Source of the DNA: Apostichopus parvimensis
Taxonomy: Eukaryota; Echinodermata; Holothuroidea; Aspidochirotida; Stichopodidae
Assembly: GCA_000934455.1 (NCBI GenBank)
Contig: KN882811.1
Location: 107,970 to 144,727 of the forward strand
Reading direction: 5' to 3'
DNA length: 36,758 bases
The notes under the pieces were generated by a model. The model was not told the DNA's origin. It made no database searches and worked only from the letters and a program-made list of their open reading frames with translations. A program made the translations under genes and the position numbers. Positions 21,339 through 32,600 of the stretch are shown piece after piece; the stretch's first letter is position 1; the number at the start of each line of letters is the position of its first letter.

Positions 21339-21978
21339 GGGAGGGAGGGAGGTGTTAAATATACCAGGAAAACTATTAAATCTGTTGCTTCAATCCATAG
21401 GAATTGCTTTAGGAACGATGAATTTTAAGGAAAGATTATTAAAAAGTTTGCAAGTGGCTGAAGAACTGAAGTAAGTTACATAATGATAACACAAGTAAAC
21501 GAAATAAGGTAAATAATCCCTCCTCGATCCTATGGTTATTACAGAATATTATGGAAAACGTATGTATATGTACAGTTTATCCAGATTGATATATTCGTTG
21601 GTGAATTATTGGAAGTACGTCTTGACTGGCAGTACCATTCAACATTTATTTGTGAAGGAATGTTTTTGGTGATATCAAGATGGGGTCTACTAATTGTCTC
21701 CGTCTACTAACCTGTCTACTGCATTATGGAGCGCATTTTCTACTTAGTGAGCTGTTATTTAACACAGACAATAACAAAGACATTTTGTTCATGATATTGT
21801 AAACCCAGCTTGTACACAGAATTATATCACTTGGCAGTGGCGCTATGGGAGTGGGGATGAGAGGCAATTGCCCCCCCCCAGACATCCCCCTTGCCCCTCC
21901 CAGTTTCCCCCTCAATCAGATCTGTTACTGATCCAAAATATATAGAACTAGGCTAATAGAAAACAGCTTCCAATGCAA
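21339..21978 (+). repeat. Copy 1 of an exact 640-bp repeat beside an N gap
   Basis: Every base I compared is identical to 22029-22668, at an offset of 690. A perfect 640-base repeat abutting a 50-N gap is the signature of two contigs that overlap but were not merged. Treat one copy as artificial. Confidence 0.92.
21413..21470 (+). CDS. Candidate exon, or exon-like part of a dispersed repeat
   Basis: TTGCTTTAG precedes and AA|GTAAGT follows a 58-base segment. With two bases completing a codon from an upstream phase-1 exon it reads TMNFKERLLKSLQVAEEL, a plausible amphipathic helix, and leaves two bases. The other two frames have early stops. A diverged relative lies at 24497-24570, with the splice donor lost and several changes. 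It may therefore be a repeat that happens to carry splice-like sites, or a duplicated and decayed exon. The identical copy at 22103-22160 comes from the assembly duplication and should be counted once. Confidence 0.2.
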
Positions 21979-22028
21979 NNNNNNNNNNNNNNNNNNNNNN
22001 NNNNNNNNNNNNNNNNNNNNNNNNNNNN
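21979..22028. other. Assembly gap of 50 N
   Basis: Fixed-size filler between two identical 640-base copies. The true local order is most simply 21339-21978 continuing directly into 22669. Confidence 0.98.
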
Positions 22029-22668
22029 GGGAGGGAGGGAGGTGTTAAATATACCAGGAAAACTATTAAATCTGTTGCTTCAATCCATAGGAATTGCTTT
22101 AGGAACGATGAATTTTAAGGAAAGATTATTAAAAAGTTTGCAAGTGGCTGAAGAACTGAAGTAAGTTACATAATGATAACACAAGTAAACGAAATAAGGT
22201 AAATAATCCCTCCTCGATCCTATGGTTATTACAGAATATTATGGAAAACGTATGTATATGTACAGTTTATCCAGATTGATATATTCGTTGGTGAATTATT
22301 GGAAGTACGTCTTGACTGGCAGTACCATTCAACATTTATTTGTGAAGGAATGTTTTTGGTGATATCAAGATGGGGTCTACTAATTGTCTCCGTCTACTAA
22401 CCTGTCTACTGCATTATGGAGCGCATTTTCTACTTAGTGAGCTGTTATTTAACACAGACAATAACAAAGACATTTTGTTCATGATATTGTAAACCCAGCT
22501 TGTACACAGAATTATATCACTTGGCAGTGGCGCTATGGGAGTGGGGATGAGAGGCAATTGCCCCCCCCCAGACATCCCCCTTGCCCCTCCCAGTTTCCCC
22601 CTCAATCAGATCTGTTACTGATCCAAAATATATAGAACTAGGCTAATAGAAAACAGCTTCCAATGCAA
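22029..22668 (+). repeat. Copy 2 of the exact 640-bp repeat
   Basis: Identical to 21339-21978, including the exon-like segment (22103-22160) and the left part of a MITE starting at 22525. This copy continues into unique sequence, so it is the more useful one for annotation. Confidence 0.92.
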
Positions 22669-22814
22669 TGCATTAATGTGAAAAAATTGTCAAATTGATA
22701 GCATCATTTTGCTTTTAAGTCACTTTTTTTGTAGAAAAGTTCTCACCTTGCCCACCCCTCCTTCCCCCTATTTGCCCCTCCCCTTTCCGATTGCCTTGGT
22801 TGGTGCCGCCACCA
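22525..22814. mobile_element. hAT-like MITE, 290 bp, non-autonomous
   Basis: Starts with CAGTGGCGC and ends with GCCGCCACCA. The terminal inverted repeat is imperfect, sharing GTGGCG with a G/C variant at the outer bases. The 8-base direct duplication TCACTTGG flanks it at 22517-22524 and 22815-22822, and an extra A extends the match to nine bases. The interior is C-rich at both ends (TTGCCCC words), with an AT-rich middle and no coding capacity. The target duplication size and terminus fit the hAT superfamily, as for 13512-13913, but the interior differs, so it is another family. A truncated duplicate starts at 21835 and runs into the N gap. Confidence 0.8.
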
Positions 22815-22822
22815 TCACTTGG

Positions 22823-24487
22823 CCAGCTGTAACATTACTTAATTTTTATTGACTGTGATCACATGGTTTGACCTGGCCGCAACCTTCAATGGAAACAGCT
22901 TTCTGCTCATTAAATTACACCCTGGTCACAACTGAAGGGTAGTAAATTAATCTCGGCTAACTATTACCCTCACCCTCACCCTCTTTACATTATCACAACT
23001 CACTGGTGGGCACAGTTAACCCAAAACTTCTGCTCGTAAAGGAACAGTCAGTCGAGGCACAGAAATTTTTCAAGTTACCGAATTGAGAACTGTTCCGGAT
23101 TAACAGTCGAAATATACGTTGCTTTAAGAATTTTATTTTTTTTTGTATTTCTGAAACGGACTTGTTGGTATTAGAAAAGAACAGGAAGGACACTGGTGGG
23201 TTATGACTTTGATGAAGGGAGTTACCCACTGAGAAGTAAATTTGATTCATATAGGGGGTGTTAGCCAAGATAAGACATCTGACAATGTCTCTAATAATTA
23301 CTGTATGAGAAAAATGCTGCTCTTGTCAAAGTTTAAAAAATGGTATGATCAGGTTACACTTTTTACAAGGATCAGGGCAAGTTGGGGAATTATATATTTG
23401 TACAGTAGACTGATATAATACCAGATGTTGTGCATAAATATTTGCAGTTGAAAGCCAAGAAAATGCTGAGCTTTGTCAATGCTCAATTGCGATCAGGTTG
23501 TCCTTTTATAAGGATCAAGCAATGAATAGTGTTTATATACAGAAGATTAAATGAACATCCGTATGTTATTCTGAAATAGTTACAGTTTAAAGCTGCGGTT
23601 TTTTGTGTGTAGTGGTTGGTCATTCCTCTGACCATGGAAGCCACATATGTAATATTCAGACGTTGTTAATGGTCAATGTGCACAATGCACACATATGATA
23701 TATGTCCCCTACATGAAATACCCCCTTTCATGTCTCACTAAAATGTTGTAAATGTTGATCCTCAATCTAAGCAGTCGATATTTGTTCTGCTCGGCACATA
23801 GCTAAACCTTTTTGCTCGACTTGAAAAGAATTATGACAGTACAGTGTTATATTTGTGGGGCAAACGTATACTAAAGATGCCATTCGGTCAGCTGAAAAGG
23901 CTTTAGCCGCAAAAAATAGCTTCTTAGAACTTTGCAAGTGAAGAAGGATATTTATGGGTAAAGTTCAGTAACCTACTGTTTCAAAGAAATGTACACCTTG
24001 CAGTTGTATCAAGTTGAAAAGCAGTGGTTTATTGTTTTGGAATTCCTGGTTCTCAAATTCATTGCCATGCCCCTTTGTCAGTGGAGTATAACCCCCAATG
24101 ACCTCATTATCATCTCTAGCTCAGCATCTCTGACACTTACAAGATCAAGACACTAACAGCCTCTATACAGGTACATGTAAATTGACTGGGAAGCTTGGAA
24201 GTTATATGGCTACGTGTGTCGTGACAAACCTGGTACTTAGGGCTACTGTATATAGCTTTGCTAAATTCTGGGGCAAACATATTTACTCTGAACACAAGGT
24301 GTTAAACATACCAGGTAACCTAATCTGTTGTTCTTCAGACCTTTTAAGGCACTCATTACCTTTCAATTAATAATTACAGTCCCATGTAAGGGCGCTATTT
24401 TGGTAACCCCAGGGGACATTAGTCTTTAGGGGAGCGGGGGTTCTTCGGCTGTAATGGGGTCAACTACCTGCAACAATTCACAGAAAT
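22823..24487. other. Gene-free stretch
   Basis: No gene. A short CACCCT repeat occurs at 22968-22982 and a small hairpin CATGAAA/TTTCATG near 23714-23732. Bases from about 24296 resemble the region before 21413 (TGTTAAACATACCAGG words) and mark the start of a diverged repeat copy. Confidence 0.4.
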
Positions 24488-24570
24488 TTGCTTCAGGAAC
24501 GATGAATTTTCTGGCAAAGATTATTAAAAAGTTTTCCGTGGCTAAAGAACTGATCATTAAGTTACATAAT
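24488..24570 (+). repeat. Diverged relative of the 21413 exon-like segment
   Basis: TTGCTTCAGGAACGATGAAT is followed by a variant of the 21413 sequence and ends GTTACATAAT, as does the 21413 copy after its donor. Identity is roughly 80% by eye. The donor GTAAGT has become CATTAAG, so any exon function is lost here. The frame stays open in a changed form. This shows the sequence is repeated locally at least twice, not counting the assembly copy. Confidence 0.6.
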
Positions 24571-26480
24571 ATTTGTGGGACACAAAATTGTCTGTAGGGA
24601 ATTAAAAACAGCAATAACTCGCTACTATTAAAGTATAGTCAAATCCATGAAGCTCATACCCTTCTTGAGGGTTCTGGGGGGGGGGGGTCTATAAGGCAAC
24701 ACTTTCTGTTGTCAGAAATATTGCATAAGAGTCCAATGTGAGTCCAGCTTAGCATAGGGTAACTACCTACCTCACCAGGGCAATTTGAATAGCTGTGTAA
24801 GAGTTAAATTTAAGAATAAATTGCATCAACTAATTATGCTGTAGCAGTGTGCTTTGACTGTTGGCCCATGTGGCTAGATATGTCTCTATGCGACTCTGTG
24901 ACACCATGCTATTGTCATGGCTAAATCATGGGGTACGGAACCTTGCGGTTTATTCTACGACCAAAACACAAGGTAGCACATGTATGATAAATGTCACAGA
25001 GAGTTTATTAGTAGCAGGTTACCGAGCACTATCTCATACGCACATCACCATGTGTTGTTACAACTTTTTTTTTCATACTAAGATTCTTTTCCTCTAGACT
25101 AATTGATTGCAGTGATACTGCTTTCTGTCTCGGCTTCTGTACTATATATATATGACTGCATAATGCTATGGCAAACTTACCCTGAAGCTAGTAACCCAAT
25201 TCAGCAACTGTTACTCAGATGACAGAGGGATCCCCCTCCATACTCAGGAAGTGACTGAAAATATTGACAGTGGGTGGCAAAAGATACCAGCCTGAATGTT
25301 GGAGGAGTTGACCTTGTATCAGTGCCTACAGGGGAAATCTTTATTCTGTTAAAGTAACATGTTCAACTTATAAGTACATCACATTCATGTATTGGTAACT
25401 GTCTCTAACATACACCCAAAAGTAAGCATATAATTTAAAATAAAAAAGTGCAACATGGTCCTAACATTAATGTTGAGGTTTTTCGTATCTCAGAGTTTGA
25501 GAGTTGTTAACGGAGGGATAACTTAATAAATGTGCTTTCTCATTGATCGAGGTAAGATATATGTTGGGTCAGTTCCTCGAGTGAAGGGGTGGATGAGAGA
25601 GGGCGGGGGGGGGGTTGAAATGGCAAGGTTAAAAATTTAACCATGTAACTAACGATTTTGTTTGGTTTTCAGCATATGTGGGATCGAGTTATTCCTTAAA
25701 CAGCAGTATCCTAAATATTACCGTGAATCTCATCTTTTATATTAAAACTGTCTTTCTTTCATTTCAAATACAGTAACAAACAACTTTTAATTGTCTGGAT
25801 TGGAATTGGAATATTAAACAAGTGTGGCTCACAATTTGAGATTATTATAACAAATGTGACATATTTGTGAGAATTGATTGTATTTGTCACGATAATAAAC
25901 GGATTGATTATCTCCATGCATATTAGTAACTATCTAATTGGCAGAATATATACCTTGGAGGGGAGGCATGCATTTTAAAGTTAATGTCATCAATTACAAT
26001 CATATTTGGAATAAAACTGGGTTCTACAGGGAAAACATGATTTACAGCAAATTACAGCTTTAAAGAAGGATTTACTAAGTCTTCACTGTTATTTTATTGT
26101 GAAGACATTTCGTTGTGTTGATCACAACAGCAAACTAGTTCTGCATTTGCCTGCAACTACGCAGTATTGTAGTGTGTGTGGAGTGCTTGCAGTATTAGGA
26201 AGAACTTTTCGGTTGTTCATGGTGTTATTTTTTGGGCAGACAACACACCAGAGAGCATAGTCATGTAGGTAGGTTCCTACAAAGTGAGGGCGCCTGTGAG
26301 TGCCGTGACAGGCTCAGAATAAGTTGCCTACGCAGCTATAAACCCCTGAAGCTGTAAATGTACAGAGACTATATAAAACTAAGTTGCAACGTCCAGTCAT
26401 GTAGGTATCGTTTACTTGGCAAGTAATGCCAATATCGTAGCGTGCACGCACACTACAATTAATACAGTGATGAATCCAGA
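24571..26480. other. Gene-free stretch with G-runs
   Basis: G-runs near 24677 and 25604 and a TA run near 25144. A near-consensus GAG|GTAAGA lies at 25553, but no open segment precedes it. No gene, RNA or transposon end is recognised. Confidence 0.4.
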
Positions 26481-26776
26481 GCTGTGCTTATGTAATTTGG
26501 GAGCTAGCCTGTGTGCTGGTCATTTTACCATATGAGATATTTAGAAAGTTATGGCTGTGTTTATGCATTGGGGGGCCAGCCTGTTTGCTGGTCTTTTTAC
26601 CACATGAGATAGTTAGAAAGTTTATATTTAGGGGCTGTGCTTATGTGTTGGGAGCTAGCTTGTATGCTGGTCATTTTACCTTATGAGATATTTAGAAAGT
26701 TATGGCTGTGCTTATGCATTGTTAGCTAGCCTGCTTGCTGGTAAATTTACCATATGAGATAGTTAAAAAGTTTTGC
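26481..26776 (+). repeat. Minisatellite, four units of 71-80 bp
   Basis: Units begin GCTGTG at 26481, 26554, 26634 and 26705. They share CTTATG, GCTAGCCTG or variants, TGCTGGT, TTTACC, ATGAGATA and TTAGAAAGTT. Units two and three differ by a short insertion. Stop codons in all frames make a coding repeat unlikely. Confidence 0.9.
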
Positions 26777-28161
26777 ATCTTCTGTCAACTGGGCAGTCTT
26801 CATATACACAATGATATAACATTTCATTTGTTCAGTTGGCCTTGTTTGATAATTGCTCTACGATTAAGCTGTACATCATAGTTGTGTTTCTTTCTGGGGG
26901 GGGGGGGAGCAGGGGGTTAGGGGAGGTTGGTGGGAGATAAGGATAGAGATGTTATTCAGTACATATCTATTTTTAAACTTGAATAGCTACCTACCCTGTA
27001 CACAACTCGGCCGATTGCCTTTTTGTTTTTTTTTAGAATTTCCTTTGAATTTATCTCAGTAGTACATTGCACTCTTGTCATTTCACTGCCATTTTAATTC
27101 AACAGAAAGATTTATTGGTTGTACAGTAGGGAGGAATATAAATATAATAGCTCTTAACCCCAGCAGGGTTGTGACCTTCATTCCTACCTGCTAGCTACAT
27201 CCATTCCACAAATATTTTGCCACATTCCACAAACAGTTATTGAAGTTGACTCAAGAACCGTGAATTTCATCTCTTTTCTTCTTTCCCTTTCCACTTTTTT
27301 TGTATTTCTTTTTTCGGATGCGAACAAACTCTGATGACTTGCTGACTCGCACGTTCTTAAGATGGATCTGTTCAGTCTTCTGTTTTCCAAAACAAAACAA
27401 AAAAATCCTTTCAATCTTTTGTATGGTTCCATAAGCGATTATTTACCAATGAAAACAAACCTCTGGGTGGTTTATTTGACCCAGAAAACACAATCTTTAT
27501 AACTCCAAGACTTACGAAAGATTGTAACTAAAAGAAAGGGAAAAAAAGAAAGTAAGAAAGAAAGCAAAAAGGATTTACAAGTTTTTATTTCTCTGGCCAG
27601 CTTTTATGTCTTTTGTAATAGTTTCTATCTCAAGATTAGGACAACTACTACACTTTGACCTTGTTTTCTTTTCTATCTTGATTCCTTGATAAAATTGTTT
27701 CATTTGAATTTGGAATATTGCAATCATAACTGTTTTGATTTTTTTTGGCAAAATATTATTGTGTACGTGGCATAATATTATTTTTGAAATTGAAGCGGCA
27801 CCCTGTATGCAGCCAGGGTGTACTGGCGTAGAAATTGCTGCTGGCTCAGTGATCCAACCAGCAGAGCTGGTGAGGTGGTGGGGGGGGGGGTTTGGGGGGG
27901 TAGTGGGTGTTGAACCCAATGACCCATAAATTCTGCATTTCAAAATGAACCTTTAAGCACCTTTACATGATTAGGTGGCCAGATGTCACAAATGAAATCA
28001 TGCTGTTGTCTAGATTAAGTACATTTGGCCTGGGTGTACGTCAATAGAGACTAACTGATTTATTGCACTGGGTTGACTACAATGTGATAACTCTCGAAAC
28101 TCGTTTGTGAAAGCTTAAGACATGCCAGGTATGGTCTGATTTAATATGCGTATATATTCGA
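26777..28161. other. Gene-free stretch with G-runs and hairpins
   Basis: G-runs of ten or so occur near 26897 and 27881-27900, the latter followed by a second run of seven and likely able to form a quadruplex. Two adjacent small hairpins occur at 27800-27870. The minus-strand open frame of 122 codons at 27575-27943 is proline-rich only because it crosses the G-runs, and I do not accept it as a gene. Confidence 0.4.
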
Positions 28162-28187
28162 ATTAATACGAGAATATTCGTATTAAT
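28162..28187. repeat. Perfect 10-bp inverted repeat (hairpin)
   Basis: ATTAATACGA at 28162-28171 is matched by its exact complement TCGTATTAAT at 28178-28187 with a 6-base loop. Weaker AT-rich symmetry continues outward to about 28145 and 28207. It may be an AT-rich palindrome or a small MITE core. Confidence 0.6.
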
Positions 28188-28781
28188 ACCAGGATATATT
28201 ATGCGTTGTTTGTCCCATATGGCCTGCCATACGTTTGGAGCTTTGAACTCTCATGCCTCACACCTAGCAGCACAAGGGTTCTGTGATGTGACCTTGTACA
28301 TTCATTGTGGATGCAAATTATTTAAAACGTGAATCATACATTTATGATGAATTGGAATGTCAGTCAATTCTAACCGGTTTTAGTCGATAAAGCCTAACTG
28401 TCGTTTTCCCAAGCAGATTTTCCATAATTTTGCAATGGCAAATCTCATAATATTTATAAGCATCATTTTTCACAGGATCGTCAAAGACATTGTTACCATG
28501 AACCAGGCAATGTCCTTGGGAGTACTTTGATTAGAAACAATGTGTTTCAATTAATGGGATCTACTGGTTCATACAACTAGAAGGCTAAATAATTATGAAT
28601 AATGGAGGTCAGAGTATTTATCATGTAAATACCACAAAAACTCAACCATGGTGTTGAAAGTAAGCTCTGTATGTTGCATAATTGGAGATAACCTTCACTC
28701 GACCTGACCAAGAGATACTATATTTAAAATCATTTTTGGCGTACTACTACAGTAGTTGTTAAGCGGCAAATATATGTTAAT

Positions 28782-29054
28782 TGTTTTAAGATAATGCAGT
28801 TATAAAGCGGTTATATATCAATGGTTTTAAGATGCAGTTATTTTATATAGTGGTTATATGTACGGCTATAAGATACTGCAGTTATATAGCAGTTATGTGT
28901 CAATGGTTTAAGAAAATGCAGAACTATATTATATAGAGGTTGCATGTTAACCGGTTTAATATACTGTAGTTATATAGCAGTAATATGTGTCAATGGTTTT
29001 AAGATATTGCAGTTATGTATTATATAGTAGTTACACATGTTAATGGTTTTAAGA
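28782..29054 (+). repeat. AT-rich minisatellite, about seven units of 40-50 bp
   Basis: The word GGTTTTAAG or a close variant recurs at about 28782, 28824, 28864, 28905, 28953, 28995 and 29045. Each is followed by a variant of ATACTGCAGTTATATAGCAG and then a TTATATGT-like word. Units are degenerate and vary in length. The last unit runs into the partial copy of the hairpin MITE starting near 29046. Confidence 0.85.
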
Positions 29055-29084
29055 ATTTACTTCACTCCTTGCTTACATGTCTCC
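29046..29084 (+). mobile_element. Partial copy of the hairpin MITE end
   Basis: TTTACTTCACTCCTTGCTTA continues into CATGTCTCCCCACAACCT, matching the left end of 18696-18880 and about 15 bases outside it with a few substitutions. No opposite arm was found nearby, so it is a truncated or decayed copy. Confidence 0.55.
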
Positions 29085-29277
29085 CCACAACCTATTGCAA
29101 ACAGATACTCCCGATAGTCTATGTGTCCTGATGTTTATTTCCTTTCCAAACCTTCAACATTGACAGATCATTAATTTGGTTTATTATATTGATAAACATA
29201 TTATATTTACAGATCATGTTTTGAAGAACCGTGAATGTCTAGTTTTCCTGTAATGTTAATTGCATGCATGTTACCAG

Positions 29278-29303
29278 GAGACAGTATGTGAATGCTCCTG
29301 AAG
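29278..29303 (+). CDS. Very weak candidate micro-exon
   Basis: TTACCAG precedes and GAAG|GTAAAA follows 26 bases, which read RQYVNAPE in the frame left by the 21413 segment. At this length an open frame is uninformative, and the donor is only moderate. It is listed because its phase continues the candidate series. Confidence 0.1.
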
Positions 29304-29420
29304 GTAAAATACTGTTGAGGTCATTATGAGGGGGGGGGGGAGGGGTGTAGGAGGAGAGGTGAAGTGAGATGGGTACATGTAGGGGTGGGATCAGTTGAAA
29401 TATATGGGATTGAGCTGTTG

Positions 29421-29676
29421 ATGAGATCATTGGGATGGGGATGGGATCATTAGGATGGGATGGAATTAATAAGATGGGATGGGATCATTAGAATGAAACT
29501 GGATCATTAGGATTTGAATGGGATCATTACCATGGGATGGGATCAATAGGATTGGATGGGATATGATCATTATGATGGGATGGAATCAATAGGATGAGAT
29601 CGTTAGGATTTGATTTGGATCCTTAGGATTTGAATTGGATCATTAATAGATTTGAATGGGATCATTAGGATGGGAT
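29421..29676 (+). repeat. Minisatellite based on GATCATTAGGATGGGAT
   Basis: Words GGGATCATTAGGAT, TGGGATGG and GATTTGAATGGG recur about every 17-26 bases. Units are strongly degenerate but clearly related. No frame is of interest. Confidence 0.88.
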
Positions 29677-32600
29677 TTTAATATCATATTTTGATGGGTA
29701 AAATGATGATGGAATTATACATCTGTGCCAATTAAATTAATGAAAACCACAGTTAAATTTATCCCATCTGTCTTTAATACTTAAAGCTGACCTTTAAGCA
29801 TTATCTTCCAAAACTTCAGCACCCCATTAAATGGAGTTGATATATAACTCTGCAGGATGGTTGAATATATCAAAAAAATGCAATTGTTTTGCCAAAACAT
29901 TTGATTTTTGGTATAAATGACTGCTTTTGAACAACTGTAATTTTCCAACGTTTATATATTAAGTGTACTGGCAATAAAAACTAGAAGGGTCAAAAAATGT
30001 GAGTTGGACAAGTTAGAAATGATGTCATGGATACGGGGTCATGGTAGTCGTTGTATGAAAATGTTTGCAAACTGTACCAATGATTATCAAAGGAACTTCA
30101 ATGATTTTACCAGGAAATAGGTATTTTTTGGGTTAATTTTATCAATCATCAAATCAGGGACAAAGAAATTAATAGCTGACAGTTTAATTAGTCATTTAAC
30201 TTAATTGAGAATTTATAAATGATGCCAGGCAAAGCCAATCACATCATGACAATTTCAACCACAAAAAAAAACTTCACGATGTCTTAAAATTTGTTCGGTG
30301 AAGAGAGCTCATGATGACAATTCAGGAAACGGGACAATTGAATGATGAATGTGTCCTTGTCATGTAAGCAGTGCTGAATAGATAGGGTAATCCTGAAAGG
30401 AGGTTAGTTCAAGGCATAGTAAATTAACTGGAAGAATGGAGAGGCTTATTGTGGGATGATGTTGTTTGTATAATTGAATAATTATGTTTACCAAATCTCA
30501 CCAAATTGTGTATAATTAAAGTCAAAGTGATCAAAGGTAGAGATCAGTTGTTGACAAACTACTTGTTTAGATTTTACTTATGTTTTTTCTTGTTATGACA
30601 TGTTTAAGTCTTCCTGTTGAACTTAATTACTTAATGAGAGTGATAAGTGCTTTCTTGACAGAGAGAGAGAGAGAGAAAGGAAGGAAGGGGGGACGTGGGA
30701 GGAGGGTTGTCCTTGATGAAGTCATCAAATAGCATAGCTTTATATTTCATTAGAACATAGTACTTTGTAACTGTGTTGAATTCGTTCCGAAGGTAATTCA
30801 AAATCCTTGTGAGTGATTGGTGTCTATTATGGAAGTACCTTTTAAAACTGGTTTGATATGCAGAATTAACAGACAACATTGGCCTCTTCAAATTAATGAA
30901 AAGTGCTGATAATAACGGATCTGGTAATTGACATATATACAACATCATAAACATTACACCCAAATTCATTCACACAGTAGATTTGGATCCAGGAGGGGTG
31001 GGGGGAGGGAAGAGGGGGTGTATGTGACCTCTCTGTTTTAAACTCACACTAAGATTCAATTTAAGGATAGTTATTTAGTAGCATAACCTGGTGGAAGATG
31101 CTTGCAGATCCCTCCCACCCCCCTCTACCTCCCTACATGACTCAGGGCCACAGCCCAATTCTTTATATAATACTGAATGTTGTCTACTGTGCAGGAAAAG
31201 GACAGATGCACAATTGTTTGCATGCAGAATCTTCATTATGCTAAAATTGATAACTTGATGATCTAAGATTTATTCGGATACGTACGTGTTCTTGGCAAGG
31301 TATGGTTATAATTAATCCCTGTTGTTCCTATATTACAGCTTGCCATACATGCGTATACTTCCAGCCAACCGGTATATATCCTTTGTTTAATTGAAACAAT
31401 AGGTACAAGGCCACTCCAGTGTTAACCAGTTCAATTGTTTCCTGTATTGGCTATAATAAGCTATCGATTAAGACAGGTATGCAAACCACGGTGCAGATTT
31501 TAAAATTATCTTACATCGGTCGATCAAAGGCTAGACAATCTCTGGCAATTATTTTGACAATTTCTGCATTACTTTGACAATTTCTGCATAAATCTTAATG
31601 GATTTTGAATGAATATTTCAATTTCAAAGGTCATTTGAAGAAGAAGAAGGTAAAAAAAGAGAGAAAAAAATATAAGAAAGGCTACATATAATGTAAGAAA
31701 TTGCCTGTTAATACCTAATATTGTCTGTCAGGAGTATATTTTTTGTTAAATCACTGTACTCCACTGTACTCCACCCCACTCCCCTTCTCTTTCCATGCCT
31801 CCCACCTCTACCATCATGATCCAGCCCTCCTGCTCTTCAGTCCTCCAGGCATCTGTCCTCTCCCTCCTCCCCTCCCCTCCCCCACCCCCAGAGCTCTAGT
31901 GTTTAATTCAAAAGTATACTGTATGGAAGTATAACTGTAACCTACCTACCCAATCAAAATCTCAAGTACATAGACCTTGGAAGCAAACTTTATGCCAACA
32001 TAATACCAGATTCTATTAGGATCGAAACGTCAGGCCAACTTACTTTTACACAACATAATACCATGACACACACACACAAACACATATCCCCTCCTCCCTC
32101 TCCCCCTCCCCCCCCCCAAGAAAAAGGAAAACTTGTTTACTATAGCTAACATAATTACACTGTTTATATGATCAACACATAAATACTCTCACCTGACAAA
32201 CAAAGTTTTGAGATAATTTACTTCTTCAATGTCAGAGCAGGGCTTCACCTGCATCCTACCATTGCACTTTTAAGGCATGCTGATGTCCTAACCTTCACCT
32301 TGTCCTTGAGCTGCCAATGTTATGAAGGTGGTGAAAGCGGGGTCTGGCCATCAGCCAGAGAATGAACAGCAGCTACCTGTCAAAATCAGTCTCTGCGGAC
32401 AGGTTTATTTTACTAGGGTAGGAAAACCAGGGCCTTTAAAGGACAGTTCAGCTGTTTTTAAAAACAGAGAAATTTGGCCATTCTGTTTGTAATATATAGT
32501 ATGTTGTAAGTAATATCCACTGCCAACTTATTAATTAAAGCAAGCAAACTATCTTCTATCTTCTGGTGATAGTTTTCCCGCATGTGGCATCCTGTTCTTT

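Noticed and set aside
25530..25560. GAG|GTAAGA donor-like site
   Set aside because: Every frame back to the nearest acceptor-like site contains stop codons.
27575..27943. Minus-strand open frame of 122 codons with a proline-rich start
   Set aside because: The proline-rich part is only the reverse of the G-runs; no family resemblance or splice or start context.
26481..29676. CRISPR-like array
   Set aside because: Units are contiguous degenerate minisatellites without unique spacers, in a eukaryotic-type sequence.
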